A stretch of DNA of 64,000 bases from positions 73,501,298 through 73,565,297 of the forward strand of contig NC_063167.1 of assembly GCF_023159225.1 (NCBI RefSeq), given 5' to 3'. The notes beneath the pieces were generated by a model. That model worked only from the letters and a program-made list of their open reading frames with translations. It had not been told where the DNA came from and ran no database searches. Below, one piece after another: positions 19,169 to 30,584 of this stretch. This stretch comes from Perognathus longimembris pacificus (taxonomy: Eukaryota; Chordata; Mammalia; Rodentia; Heteromyidae). A program made the translations under genes and the position numbers. Positions within the stretch are counted from its first letter, which is position 1; each line of letters opens with the position of its first letter.

Positions 19169-19811
19169 CCCAGAAATCTTGTACAGACTGTAGTAACAAT
19201 CTCCAACCTGTCAGTACTCACAAGAATTTCTTGATTCCTTCTGTTGTTGAATATATGAAGCAGATGAATTTATAATAATTAGCTTCCTACTCCTAATGTA
19301 TTAGCTGTAGTATAGCAGAGAGAAATCCTTTATTTTTGATTAACTGTGAACTGGAAAAGGAATTTTCTGTTAGTCTCTGTGGCCACGAGGGGGAGTCATG
19401 TGCAAAGCATGTTCATTTCAAGGCTTTTTGATCTGAGGCTATTTGCACTACAAAAGAACCCTTCACATCAGCTTGGATGCATGGCATCCATTCAAAAATC
19501 TGTATCGTTTTCAGCCTGGGGCCAATGAGGGTAAATCAGAAAAGATAGTAATAACAGTACTGTTTCTTGACTCTATTCAACACATAGATCTTTTTTTCAT
19601 GTGTTCAGTACTAGTCAAGTATTCTTTTAATTGATGTTGAATACTGGATCAACTTCAAACACCACATGGGAATCTATTAGGGAAGACTATAACCAGCTTC
19701 TGCCTCTAACAGAACAGCATATGATAAACAGAACTGTTCCTGAGCCAGCTGGTCCTTCTAGGTCTCTTTTTTAAAATTCTTTTTTTTTCTCTATTAAAGA
19801 ATCTATTTAAT
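19169..19811. other. No feature recognised
   Basis: Unique-looking sequence. Short open frames at 19346-19634 are unsupported. Confidence 0.5.
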
Positions 19812-20021
19812 CTGGGCACCAGTGACTTACACCTATAATCCTAGTTACTCAAGAGGCTGAGATCTGAGGATTGATGTTCAAAGCCAGCTGGAACAGGAAA
19901 GCCTGTGGTCTCATCTCCAATTAAACATTTGAGCTGTGACTCAAATCTTAGAATGCTAGACTTGAGCAAAAAAGCTCAGGGACAGTGCCAAGGCTCTGAG
20001 TTCAAACCTCAGGGCAGATGT
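19812..20021 (+). mobile_element. B1-like/Geo SINE
   Basis: CTGGGCACCAGTGACTTACACC start, internal deletion around the linker, then right half ending TTCAAACCTCAGG. Confidence 0.83.
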
Positions 20022-20256
20022 GCACATGAGCACATGCATCTATTTAGTTTGGAGTTGAATATCCAAACTTAATGAGAAGTCAACAAAGGGCAAGTATTTA
20101 TAGTAACAAGTAGATGATGAAAATCTTCTGATTAAATATTACTTAACCACAAATCTAAAGAAGCCACAAGATAAAGCCATTCACAGCAGTTGTCTCTTTC
20201 CATTGAAGATAAATAGATGTGTCATTGCTGACTCTTGGCCACAGATACAAGCCCTA

Positions 20257-20470
20257 GACTGGGGCTTGAACTCAGGAACTCTTGCTGTCACTTAGCTTTT
20301 TCCACTCAAGGTTAGTGCTCTATTACTTGAGCCACAGTTCCATTTTCAGCTCTTGGCTAGTTAATTGGAGATTAGACTCTGACAGACTTTTTTTTTAATC
20401 TGGGCTGCTTTGAACCAGGATCCTTAGATCTTCAGCCTCCTGAGTAGCTAGGATGACAGGGGTGAACCAC
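20257..20470 (-). mobile_element. B1-like/Geo SINE
   Basis: Full dimer on the minus strand with a T-rich insertion near 20391. Confidence 0.8.
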
Positions 20471-20590
20471 ATTGTGAAATGTAATGACCACTTTCTTTAC
20501 TGTTTTCAGATCAATAGTACTTAAGTCCTCACCTTTTGGTAACTTTAAGTGAACATGTCTATATCATGTCTATAATAAGATTTAAATATC

Positions 20591-20823
20591 TAGCTGGGTG
20601 CTGATGGTTCACACCTGTCATCCTAGCTACTCAGGAGGCTGAGATCAGCGGATCCTGGCTCAAAATCCAGCTAGGCCAGAAAAGTCCCCATGAGACTCTT
20701 ATCTCCAATTAACCACCAGAAAACCAGAAGTGGAGCTGTGGAGCTGTGGAGCTGTGGCCCTTGCTCAAAGTGGTAGAATGATACCCTTGAGTAAAAGAGC
20801 TCAGGGACAGCACCCAGGCCCTG
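20591..20823 (+). mobile_element. B1-like/Geo SINE with 8-bp triplication
   Basis: Typical dimer. In the right monomer GGAGCTGT is repeated three times in tandem (about 20734-20757), a local slippage expansion. Confidence 0.85.
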
Positions 20824-21500
20824 TCAGCAGTAGTACTTTGGAAAAAATGTCCACAAATTCTTTTGACATTCCTCCTGTCTCTTCAGGAGGAAGTTTCATT
20901 TTCTCCTCTGTGAATGCAGATTGGATTTAATAATAAACTTTTAATGACTTGAATACCCTACACACGAAAAAGGATTAATTCCTGAGATTAGATTATTTGA
21001 ATCTGTAGCTTTTGCCTTAGGAATGTGCTCTTTGTTCAGGATGCCGTGGTCTGGGGAAGCTCGGTCCTAGGCACCCTCGTGGAGAGGCTGAGGAGTAAAT
21101 GAATCTTCTGCCAGCAGGTATAGCCCAGCCAGCTAATGAGTGAGGGCTCAGATGACTCCAGCCCTGGCACACACCTTGTGATAGGAGACACTTGAGAAAC
21201 CTTGAAATACAATAATACCTCCAAGTGTCTCCTGGATTCCTGGCTGAAACTGTGAGATAATAAATGTTGGTGGTTTTGAGCTGGTAAGTTTTGAAGGAGT
21301 GGTTTTCACAGCTGGTCATGGATGAATGACAGGGCTTCTCTTGGTTTTTTCAGCTGTTTAACAAAAATGCTACAAAAAATAAAAAATAAAAAAATACTAC
21401 AAAAATGGACTAGATTGCATGCTTTTCCTACACTGCTGTCTCCCTCTGCTACCTTTTATGGTTAACAAAAAAAAAAAAATCAATTCAAAAGTTCTATTGA
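20824..21500. other. No feature recognised
   Basis: Unique-looking sequence with minus-strand open frames at 21017-21319 that show no family resemblance. Confidence 0.5.
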
Positions 21501-21502
21501 AT

Positions 21503-21660
21503 GGGGCTGGGGATATGGCCTAGTGGCAAGAGTGCTTGCCTCATATACATGAGGCCCTAGGTTCAATTCCCTAGCAACACATATACAGAAAATGGCCAGA
21601 AGTGGTGCTGTGGCTCAAGTGGCAGAGTGCTAGCCTTGAACAAAAAGAAGCCAGGGACAC
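21503..21660 (+). mobile_element. Truncated IDL-Geo SINE joined to the L1 5' end
   Basis: Left monomer complete (GGGGCTGGGGATATGGCCTAG...). The right monomer stops at GAAGCCAGGGACA near 21660 and continues directly into L1 5'UTR sequence. The missing 3' part of the SINE is not found after the L1 3' end. Confidence 0.88.
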
Positions 21661-23008
21661 ACTGGGAGCGCAGAGTCCAGAGAGCAGGACTCCATGGACG
21701 CCAGGGAGAGCGCGGACCAAGACACACGCGGCCACAGGAAGTTCGAGTCCACACGTCCAGGAACAGATGTGAGCAGCGGGGGAACCGAGTGGTGCAGAAG
21801 GGGAGAGCCAGGGACGCCACCACGACCTTTTGCCACACCACAGCACTCCACCCCCGAAGGACCAAAGGCGGCGAGGGACACACACACACAATCCAAGACC
21901 AGTGAGTCCCCCATTACCCCCTCCCCCAACGGGAGACCAGCTATCAGAGACCCAAACCCTACAAAGAAGCTAGAACTCACTCCCTCCCCCTCCCCACCCC
22001 AAGGGAACAAATAACCCCCAAATCAGGAGAGAAGGTCCCATCAGGCTCTGGGAAGACACAGGAGCTAACAGGGGAAGGGCGGAGCAGCGCCAAGGCCACA
22101 GAGGAGCCTGAGCTGGCCGCACTGGCCCTGCCCCCTTCCCAACAGGGGCCTGGCAGTGCAAGCCCCACCTGAGGCGCCTGCTCCTTGCGGTCTTTTTCAA
22201 CTAAAGTTACAGGCGCTGGTGGGCAATACCAGCCCAGCAGGGACACCTGGGCCTGATCACGCGCCCCCCTTGCAGCAGCGGAGGCACAGTCTGAGGGCAC
22301 TAACCCGCGCCTGGACAGTTGATCCCACTGGGCCCCACACATACTGCCCCCCACAGCGGACTCGCGGGAGGGCACAAGCACAACCCAACAACCCGGGGCT
22401 TGCTCTGGTAGGCATACCCCACTCAGGTGGGCAGAGCCACAGCGGCAGCCGCCCGTTGTAGTGGGCGCACAGCGCACAGGTGGGCAGGGCCTCTGGCGAC
22501 AGCGCCCCCTCTGGTAGGTGCGCCTGCACAGGAGGGCAGAGTTCTCCATCGGCCATGCCCACTCAGTTTGGCGCATTTTGCACAAGTGGGTGGGCTGCCC
22601 CCCAAAAACACCGGCCCCGGAGTGGTCCACACAGGAGGGTGAACCACATGAGAAGTGAGCTCCTCTGACCAAGATACAGAGTGGAAAAAAGAACCAAAGA
22701 AGAGATAAGCCTCCACGCCACGCTGAATCAGCGACCAGCAAACTCCCATCAGGGGCACGCTAGGGTCAGCACAACACAGTGGCAGGGCACTGTCCCACAG
22801 AGAAAGACACAGAACCTACCGGCCCCCAAGTGCAGGGAGAGTGACCACCTCAGCAACAACCGAGAAGGTCACACTCACCCATTGGGAAGCAAGGTTCAAC
22901 AGCCAAACCCAAACCCAGAGCCAGGACACCAGGACACAAAGCTCCCACTGGCGGAACAGTGGGAACCAGCACAAAGCCAAACCAGGGAAGCTATCCACAG
23001 ATCTCCAG
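21661..23008 (+). promoter_or_regulatory. L1 5'UTR / internal promoter region
   Basis: GC-rich and CpG-containing, unlike its AT-rich surroundings. Between 22426 and 22641 a CACAGGTGGGCAG-like motif recurs five times about every 50 bp (near 22426, 22475, 22527, 22581, 22628). L1 5'UTRs act as internal promoters; that role here is inferred from position. Large open frames on both strands are by-products of GC content. Confidence 0.8.
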
Positions 23009-24136
23009 ATGTGCAAATCACAAAGAAATATAACACAGTTCATCAAAGGGCAAGCCAACTCGCCAGCTCCAAAAAGCAGCATGACTGAAGAGGAGATGGA
23101 GAATAAAAAATCAACTGAGGCCATGTTAACAGAAATGATGGAAAGCGTCAGAAACGAAATCAGAAAACAATTCCAGGAGTTTAGAGTGGAAGTCTTGAAG
23201 GACATACAGGAAGCCAAGAAAGAAATGGAAGCAAAAATGGATACAATGCAAACCTCCGTTAAAGAAGACCTTAACATCCTGAGAAATGAAATGCATGAAA
23301 AAATAGATTTAAAATACAACTCTTTAAAGGAAGAAATTTCCACGATCAAAGCTGATCTGACAACCATAAATAGCTCTCTGACATCCATAAACTCCGCAAT
23401 TGAATCCACAGCACAAAGAATTGCCCATATGGAATCCAGAATCTCTCTCTTGGATGATGATGCAGCCGAGAAGAACCAGAAAATTACCACACTACAAGAA
23501 ACGGTGAAGCTTCAGGGCAGACTAATCCAGGAGCTAGTGGACAAAGACAAGAGATATAATCTGCGCATAATGGAAATAGAAGAAGGAGCCGAATACCAGA
23601 GTAGAGGGCTTCATCATATTTTCAATAAAGTTATTGCAGAAAACTTCCCCAATCTCACAAGGGACCCCATCTAGGTAACTGAAGCCTATAGGACACCTGG
23701 CAGGCCAGACCCCAGAAAAGCCATGCCAAGGCATATAATATTCAAGACTTCAGATCTCAAGAATAAAGAGCAAATTTTGAATTCAGCCAAAGCGAAGAAA
23801 GAAATTTACTACAATGGGAAGAGGATCCGAATAACAGCAGACTTATCCACACAAACCTACCACGCACAAAGAGAGTGGAAGAACACCATCCAAGTTCTAC
23901 AGGCCAACAACTTGCAACCTAGGATAAAATATCCATCGAAGTTGAAGTTCACATTCGAGGGGAAAACCAGATCTTTCCATAGCAAAGAGGATCTAAAGGA
24001 GTATGTGAATAAAAAAACAGCCCTACAGCGAATTCTAAGGGGGGAATCCCACCCAACAGGAATCGTACAGGACACACAGACAGAAACAGAAAGAAACTAC
24101 AATAGCCAGAGCCCAACAGAAAGAGCAGTTCACTAA
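23009..24136 (+). pseudogene. L1 ORF1 with one nonsense mutation
   Basis: ORF1p is the trimeric nucleic-acid chaperone of L1. One frame runs from ATG 23009 (or ATG 23081, MTEEEMENKK) to TAA 24136, giving 375 or 351 codons, normal for rodent ORF1p. A long coiled coil rich in Glu/Lys heptads (23100-23530) is followed by the RNA-binding domain (YNLRIMEIEEG near 23560) and the C-terminal domain (RHIIFK, RITADLS, ARE/QREW-type and IKYPSKLKF segments). The only break is TAG at 23672-23674 after NLTRDPI, in the same frame as the rest. CAG (Gln) would fit there, so one C-to-T transition explains it. Confidence 0.93.
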
Positions 24137-24178
24137 AGACAAGAAAAAACAAAAGAGAAAAAACAGCCCAACAAGAAA

Positions 24179-27100
24179 ATGGAAGGAGAAAAAACACTCT
24201 TATCCTTGATCTCTTTGAATATAAACGGTATAAACTCTTCGATAAAGAGGAGCAGGCTGGCAGAATGGATCCGCAATCAAAAAGTTGCCATCTGTTGTGT
24301 ACAAGAGACCCACCTTACAGCAAGGGACAAAAATAGGCTCCGAATGAAAGGATGGAGCAAGATCTTCCAAGCAAACGCACCTACCAAAACAGCAGGTGTA
24401 GCCATCCTGATCTCAGACAAGCTGGACTTTTCATTAAAATCAATTCAAAAAGACAAAGAAAGACACTACATTTTTTTTAAAATTTTATTTTATTTTATTT
24501 TTTTTATTAATTGGACATAAATTTTTTTACAAGGTGATGTGCAAAGAGGGTGAGGGTGCAGTTACATAGTAGGGCAGTGTGTACATTTCTTATGATATCT
24601 TACAACCTGTTTTTCTATCCCTTGTCTAGGTCAGGTTGACATATATGCAATATACAATGTATCAAGAACATATACAGTATTCACAGACTTGGTCTCTACT
24701 GTCTCTCCGTCTCCCTTTGTTAACAGTCATATATCAGGGAGATCATGCCCCTTTGTTTTCTGTGTTCTAAGCTTGTCTCACTCAACATTATTTGTTCGAG
24801 TTCCGACCATTTCCCTGCAAATAACAATATTTCACCATTCCTAATCGCTATGTAGTATTCCATTGTGTATAGGTACCATATTTTTTGGATCCATTCGTCT
24901 GTGGAGGGGCATCTGGGTTGTTTCCATATTTTAGCTATTGTGAATTGTGCCGCGATAAACATGGTAGTACAAATGCCTTTTTGATATCTTGGATTTTGCT
25001 GTTTAGGATAGATGCCTAGGAGTGGTATGGCTGGGTCATAGGGTAGGTCTATATTGAGCTTTTTGAGAAACCTCCATACTGTTCTCCAAAGTGGTTGTAC
25101 TATTTTGCACTCCCACCAACAATGGAGAAGGGTTCCTCTTTCCCCACAGCCCCTCCAGCATTTGTTGTTTCCTGAGTTCAGAGTATAGGCCATTCTAACT
25201 GGGGTGAGGTGCTATCTCAGGGTTGTTTTTATTTGCATTTCCTTTACTAGCAGGGATGTTGAGCATTTCCTCATATGTTTCTTTGCCATTTTTATATCTT
25301 CTCTTGTGAAGTCTCTCTTTAGCTCTTTTGCCCATTTCCTAATAGGTTTATTGGGCTTGGAGGGGCTTAGTTTTTTGAGTTCTCTGTAGATGACCGATAT
25401 CAGGCCTTTGTCTGTTGCTGTGCTGGTAAATATCCTTTCCCATATCGTTGGCTGTCTTTCTATTTTGGTGGCTATGTCCTTAGCTGAAGACACTACATTT
25501 TAATACAAGGAAAAATCCAGAATCAAGACATCATGGTGATAAATGTATACTCCCCAAACAAAAGAGGCCCTACATATGTCAAGCAAATTCTCACAGAATT
25601 ACAGAACAAGATAGACCCAAACACAATAATAGTGGGAAACTTTAATACCCCACTCTCTCCAAGAGACAGATCCAACACCCAGAGGATCAGCAAGGGAGCT
25701 GAGGACCTAAGTAACACCATTTCCCAAATGGATTTCACAGATCTATACAGAATCTTCCACCCTGCAGAGACCCAATACACCTTCTTCTCAGCAGCCCATG
25801 GATCATACTCCAAAATAGACCATGTCATAGCCCACACAAAGAACCTCAGCAAATACAAAGGTATTGACGTCATCCCATGTATTATATCTGACCACAGTGG
25901 ATTAAAGGTAACCCTCAATAACAACGGTTACCACAGAGGCTATACACATTCTTGGAGGCTAAACCCCACACTGTTATCCAACACTTGGGCCACAGACTAA
26001 ATTAAAGATGAAATCAACAAATTCATAAGCCACAATGACAATGAAAATACATCACAAAGAAACCTATGAGACACAGCTAAGGCAGTACTGAGGGGCAAGA
26101 TCATTGCCCTCAGCACTCACATTAAAAGAATGGAAGCAGAGCAGGTGAATAACCTCACGATGAAACTAAAACAACTGGAGAAACAAGAAATGATCGAATC
26201 TAAAATGACTAGGAAGAGAGAGAGATCACAAAGATTAAAGAAAAGATAAATCTGATTGAAAATAACCATTCAACAAATAAATAAGACTAAAAGCTGGTTC
26301 TTTGAGAAAATAAATAAAATTGACAGACCCCTTGCAAGACTTACAAAAAAAAAGAGAAAAGACTCATATACGTAAAATCAGGGACTCCACTGGAAAAATT
26401 ACAAGTACACACGATATTCAAACAATCATAAGGAGCTATTTCCAGAACCTCTACTTAGTAAAAAACAATAATTTTACAGAAATGGATCAATTCTTAGAGA
26501 AGTATAAACTGCCCAAACTGAACCAAGAAGAAATAAACCAACTAAATAAACCAATAATTTACAGTGAGATACAGGGGGTAATCAAGAACCTCCCAACAAA
26601 GAAAAGCCCAGGCCCAGATGGATTCACTAGCAATATAAAACCTTTAGTGAGGAACTAATACCAATACTCCTCAAACTCTTCCACGAATTAGAAACAGAGG
26701 GAGAAATCCCAAACTCATTCTATGAAGCTAATATCATACTCATTCCCAAACCAGGCAAAGACCCAACAAAAAAAGAGAACTACAGACCAATATCACTAAT
26801 GAACACAGACGCAAAGCTCCTCAATAAAATATTAGCTAACAGGATCCAGAAACTGATCAAGAAAATTATACATCATGACCAAGTAGGCTTCATCTCACAG
26901 TCACAAGGATGGTTCAACATCCGTAAATCAATCAATGTAATTCACCACATCAACAGAACTAAAATCAAGAATCACATTGTTATCTCAGTCAATGCCCAAA
27001 AAGCCTTTGACAAAATACAACATCCATACTTAGTAAAAGCTCTGGAGAGAACAGGAATAGATGGAACATTCCTCAAAACAATAAAAGCCATATACAACAG

Positions 27101-29023
27101 ACCAACTGCTAACATCGTATTAAATGGAGAGAAACTTAAATCATTCCCCCTAAACTCAGGAACAAGACAAGGATGCCCACTCTCCTCACTTCTTTTCAAC
27201 ACAGTGCTGGAATCCCTAGCCATAGCAATAAGGCAAAAGGAGGACATCAAAGGGATCCACATCGACAAGAAAGAAATCAAGTTATCCCTGTTCGCAGACG
27301 ACATGATCTTATATCTGAAGGACCCAAAAACCTCAGTCCCCAAACTCCTACACCTAATAAACCATTTTGGCAAAGTAGTAGGATACAAAATCAATCCACA
27401 AAAGTCAGCAGCTTTTCTGTACACCAGCAATGTACAAGCAGAAAAGGAAATTATGGAAACAATTCCATTTACAGTAGCCAAAAAAAGAATAAAGTACCTA
27501 GGGATCAAGCTAACCAAGGACGTGACGGACCTATTTAATGAGAACTATAAAAATCTAATAAGGGAAATCAAAGAAGACACAAGGAGATGGAAAGACCTCC
27601 CATGCTCATGGGTAGGCAGAATCAATATAGTAAAAATGGCCATATTGCCCAAATTGTTATACAAATTCAATTCAATCCCTATCAAAAGCCCAGTCACATT
27701 CTTCACTGAAATAGAGAAAGCAATCCATAAATTCATATGGAACAGCAAAAGACCTAGAATAGCCAAAGCAATTCTAGGCAAAAAAAAAGCAGTGCACGAG
27801 GTATCACAATACCAGACTTCAAGCTCTACTACAGGGCCATCATAACAAAAACAGCCTGGTATTGGAATAAAAACAGATTAGAAGACCAATGGATTAGAAT
27901 TGAAGATCCAGAAATAAAACCGCACTCTTACAGTCAGCTGATATTCGACAAAGGAGCTAAAGACATACAATGGAATAAACATAGCCTCTTCAACTACTGG
28001 TGCTGGGAGAACTGGGTAGCCATATGCAGAAAACTCAAAGTAGACCCAATCCTATCACCATGCACCAAGATCAACTCAAAATGGATCAAGGACCTCAATA
28101 TCAGACCTGAATCCTTGAAACTACTGAAGGACAGAGTAGGAAAGACGCTAGAACTTATAGGCACAGGAAGGAACTTCCTGAATAGAGTCCCAGGGGCACA
28201 ACAAATAAGGGAGAGACTCAACAAATGGGACTACTACAAATTAAAAAGTTTCTGCACAGCTAAGGACATAGCCACCAAAACAGAAAGACAGCCAACCATG
28301 TGGGAAAGGATCTTTACCAGCACAGCAACAGACAAAGGCCTAATATCTGTCATCTACAGAGAATTCAAAAAACTAAGCCCCTCCAAGCCCAATAAACCAA
28401 TTAGGAAATGGGCAAAGGAGCTAAAGAGAGACTTCACAAGAGAAGAGATAAAATTGGCAAAGAAACATATGAGGAAATGTTCAACATCCCTGGTAGTAAA
28501 GGAAATGCAAATAAAAACAACTCTGAGATAGCACCTCACTCCAGTTAGAATGGCCTATACTTTGAACTCAGGCAACAACAAATGCTGGAGGGGGTGCGGG
28601 GAAAGATGAACCCTTCTCCATTGTTGGTGGGAGTGCAAATTAGTACAACCACTTTGGAGAACAGTATGGAGGTTTCTCAAAAAGCTTAATATAAACCTAC
28701 CCTATGACCGAGCCATACCATTCCTAGGCATCTATCCTGAACAGCAGGTCCCAAGATATAAAAAAGACAATTTTACTTCCATGTTTATCGCGGCACAATT
28801 CACAATAGCCAAAATATGGAAACAACCCAGATGCCCCTCCACAGATGAATGGATCCAAAAAATATGGTACCTATACACAATGGAATACTACATAGCGATT
28901 AGGAATGGTGAAATATTGTTATTCACAGGGAAATGGTCAGAACTTGAACAAATAATGTTGAGCGAGACAAGCCTAGAACACAGAAAACAAAGGGGCATGA
29001 TCTCCCTGATATATGACTGTTAA
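24179..29023 (+). pseudogene. L1 ORF2 (endonuclease-reverse transcriptase), multiply disrupted
   Basis: Starts at ATG 24179. The endonuclease keeps LNINGINS, QETHL and SDHSGLK, but the metal-binding Asp in the GDFNTPLS-type motif is Asn (GNFNTPLS, AAC at 25638-25640). The reverse transcriptase keeps FADD at 27291-27302, but the motif A Asp is Asn ([13 protein letters not shown] at 26991-26993). Other breaks: a 1-kb antisense L1 insertion, TAA 25998-26000, TGA 26067-26069, further stops near 26240, and frameshifts near 26640 and 27795. The C-terminus is readable to TAA at 29021-29023. Without the insert and its target duplication the span is about 1270 codons, the usual length. It is inactive; both catalytic replacements are G-to-A changes on the sense strand. 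Confidence 0.93.
24475..25486 (-). mobile_element. 5'-truncated L1 inserted antisense into ORF2
   Basis: A 1012-bp L1 3' end. On the plus strand it starts with a T-rich tract (antisense A-tail) and ends in the ORF2 C-terminal region. Minus-strand frames cover the last ~250 codons of ORF2 in two pieces (25493-25212, then 25193-24720). AAGACACTACATTTT repeats exactly at 24460-24474 and 25487-25501. The junction TTTT/AA matches the L1 endonuclease cleavage preference. It splits the host endonuclease domain after the KDKER codons. Confidence 0.96.
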
Positions 29024-29493
29024 GAAAGGGTGACGGAGAGACAGTAGAGACCAGGTCTTTGAAACCAAAAACTGCTTGTCAAATGGTATTTCCCACAGGA
29101 TTGTGCTAGCGACCCAACAGTATGTACCTAAAACCAAACAAACTACTCAACATATAAAGGTCAAAAATTGACCTCTCAGTGGAATACAATAGCCCAAAAG
29201 CTATGTATGTACATTCATATAAGACTACTGTCGACATATTGTCTAATATCGACATTACATTTAAAGCCCTAGGAGAATTTTCTTGGGCTTGGCCATGTGG
29301 ATACTGTATATGTTCTTGATACATTGTGTATTGTATATATGTTTACCTGACATAGGGAAGGGAAAGAAAAACAGGGTGTAAGATATCACAAGAAATGTAC
29401 ATACTGCCCTACTATGTAACGGTACCCTTTTTGCACAACACCTTGTCAAAAAGTTTGTGTTCAATTAATAAATAAATTAAATTTAAAAAAAAA
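29024..29493 (+). other. L1 3'UTR, long variant
   Basis: Compared with the antisense L1 inserted at 24475-25486, this 3'UTR carries about 238 additional bases (29063-29300) between GAGACCAGGTCTTT and TACTGTATATG. The two L1 copies therefore represent two 3'UTR forms. Confidence 0.8.
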
Positions 29494-29550
29494 CTCACAA
29501 ATTTTTAACAGGTACAATATCCCAAAATTTGAAATAAAAAACTATCCATC

Positions 29551-29743
29551 GGGGCTGGGGATATGGCCTAGTGGCAAGAGTGCTTGCCCCGTATACATGA
29601 GGCCCTGGGTTCAATACCCCAGCACCACATATATAGAAAATGGCCAGAAGTGGCACTGTGACTCAAGTGGCAGAGTGCTAGCCTTGGGCAAAAAGAAGCC
29701 AGGGACAGTGCTCAGGCCCTGAGTCCAAGCCCCAGGACTGGCC

Positions 29744-29774
<31 letters not shown>

Positions 29775-29795
29775 ACCAAAAAAAAAAAAAAAACC
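29551..29795 (+). mobile_element. IDL-Geo SINE
   Basis: Complete dimer (29551-29745) with an (AAAAC)n then poly-A tail, inserted about 60 bp beyond the L1 3' end. Confidence 0.92.
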
Positions 29796-29825
29796 TATCA
29801 AGAAACAAAAAAAAATCAAACCCTG

Positions 29826-29915
29826 TTATTGAGCTTGAACTCAGGGCCTGGCATTGTCCCTAGCTTTTTTTTTTTTCCCTCAAGGCTAGCACTCTATCAC
29901 TTGAGCCACAGCCTC

Positions 29916-29974
<59 letters not shown>

Positions 29975-30062
29975 GTTTATTAGAGATAAGACTCTTACAG
30001 ACTTTCCTGCCCAGGCTGCCTTTGAACCCTGATCCTTGGATATCAGCCTGCTGAGTAGACTT
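29826..30062 (-). mobile_element. B1-like/Geo SINE with internal (TC)n expansion
   Basis: Right half ends near 29835. A TC repeat at about 29919-29968 sits between CACTTC and the GTTTATTAGAGATAAG linker, an expansion inside the element rather than in its tail. Confidence 0.83.
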
Positions 30063-30374
30063 TACAGATCTTTCAGGTATTGCAGAACCCAGGTCTGCTG
30101 ACACATTGGGATATGTAGGATGTTTTTATGTTTTTCTTTCTTATATAATTACTCTAAGGGATAGACACACTCTGTGCCACTTCAGAACTTCTATGTGTGT
30201 ATTTTTCTAGGCTTGCTCTTACCAGGAAGATAGAGCATATCAAGAAAAGAATAAACCAGACATCTCTCAGCTGCCTGATTAATCTCTCCAGGTCTGTATT
30301 AAAATTGTTGTAGCAGTCTGATGAAAGGTATTTGCATGAATACAAGCAAATGAAAATCCTGACATTTATTGCTT

Positions 30375-30567
30375 TTTTAAAAAATTTATTTGCCAGTCCT
30401 GAGGCTTGAACACAGGGCCCAGGCACTGTCCCTGTGCTTCTTTTGCTCAAGGCTAGGGCTCTACCTCTTGAGCCACAGTACTGCTTCTTTTATGTGGTAC
30501 TGAGGAATTATCCAGGGCTTCATGCATGCTAGGCAAGCACTCTGCCACTAAGCCACATTCCCAGCCC
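30375..30567 (-). mobile_element. IDL-Geo SINE with target-site duplication
   Basis: CTGACATTTATTGCTTT on the left and CTGAAATTTATTGCTTT on the right differ at one base. Left monomer shortened. Confidence 0.9.
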
Positions 30568-30584
30568 CCTGAAATTTATTGCTT

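Larger units (their letters stand above)
21661..29493 (+). mobile_element. Near-full-length LINE-1, inactive, interrupted by another L1
   Basis: The order is GC-rich 5'UTR (21661 to about 23008), ORF1 (23009 or 23081 to 24136), a 42-base spacer, ORF2 (24179 to 29023, interrupted at 24475-25486), then a 3'UTR with AATAAA at 29467-29472 and a terminal A-run ending 29493. Both ORFs are broken. The right flank after the tail shows no duplication of the sequence at either candidate left boundary, so the target-site duplication is unresolved. Confidence 0.95.

Noticed and set aside
21977..22758. Long minus-strand open frames (up to 254 codons)
   Set aside because: They fall in the GC-rich L1 5'UTR where stop codons are scarce. 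No domain or start context was seen.
22816..23490. 224-codon minus-strand open frame
   Set aside because: Antisense shadow of the L1 ORF1 coiled coil.
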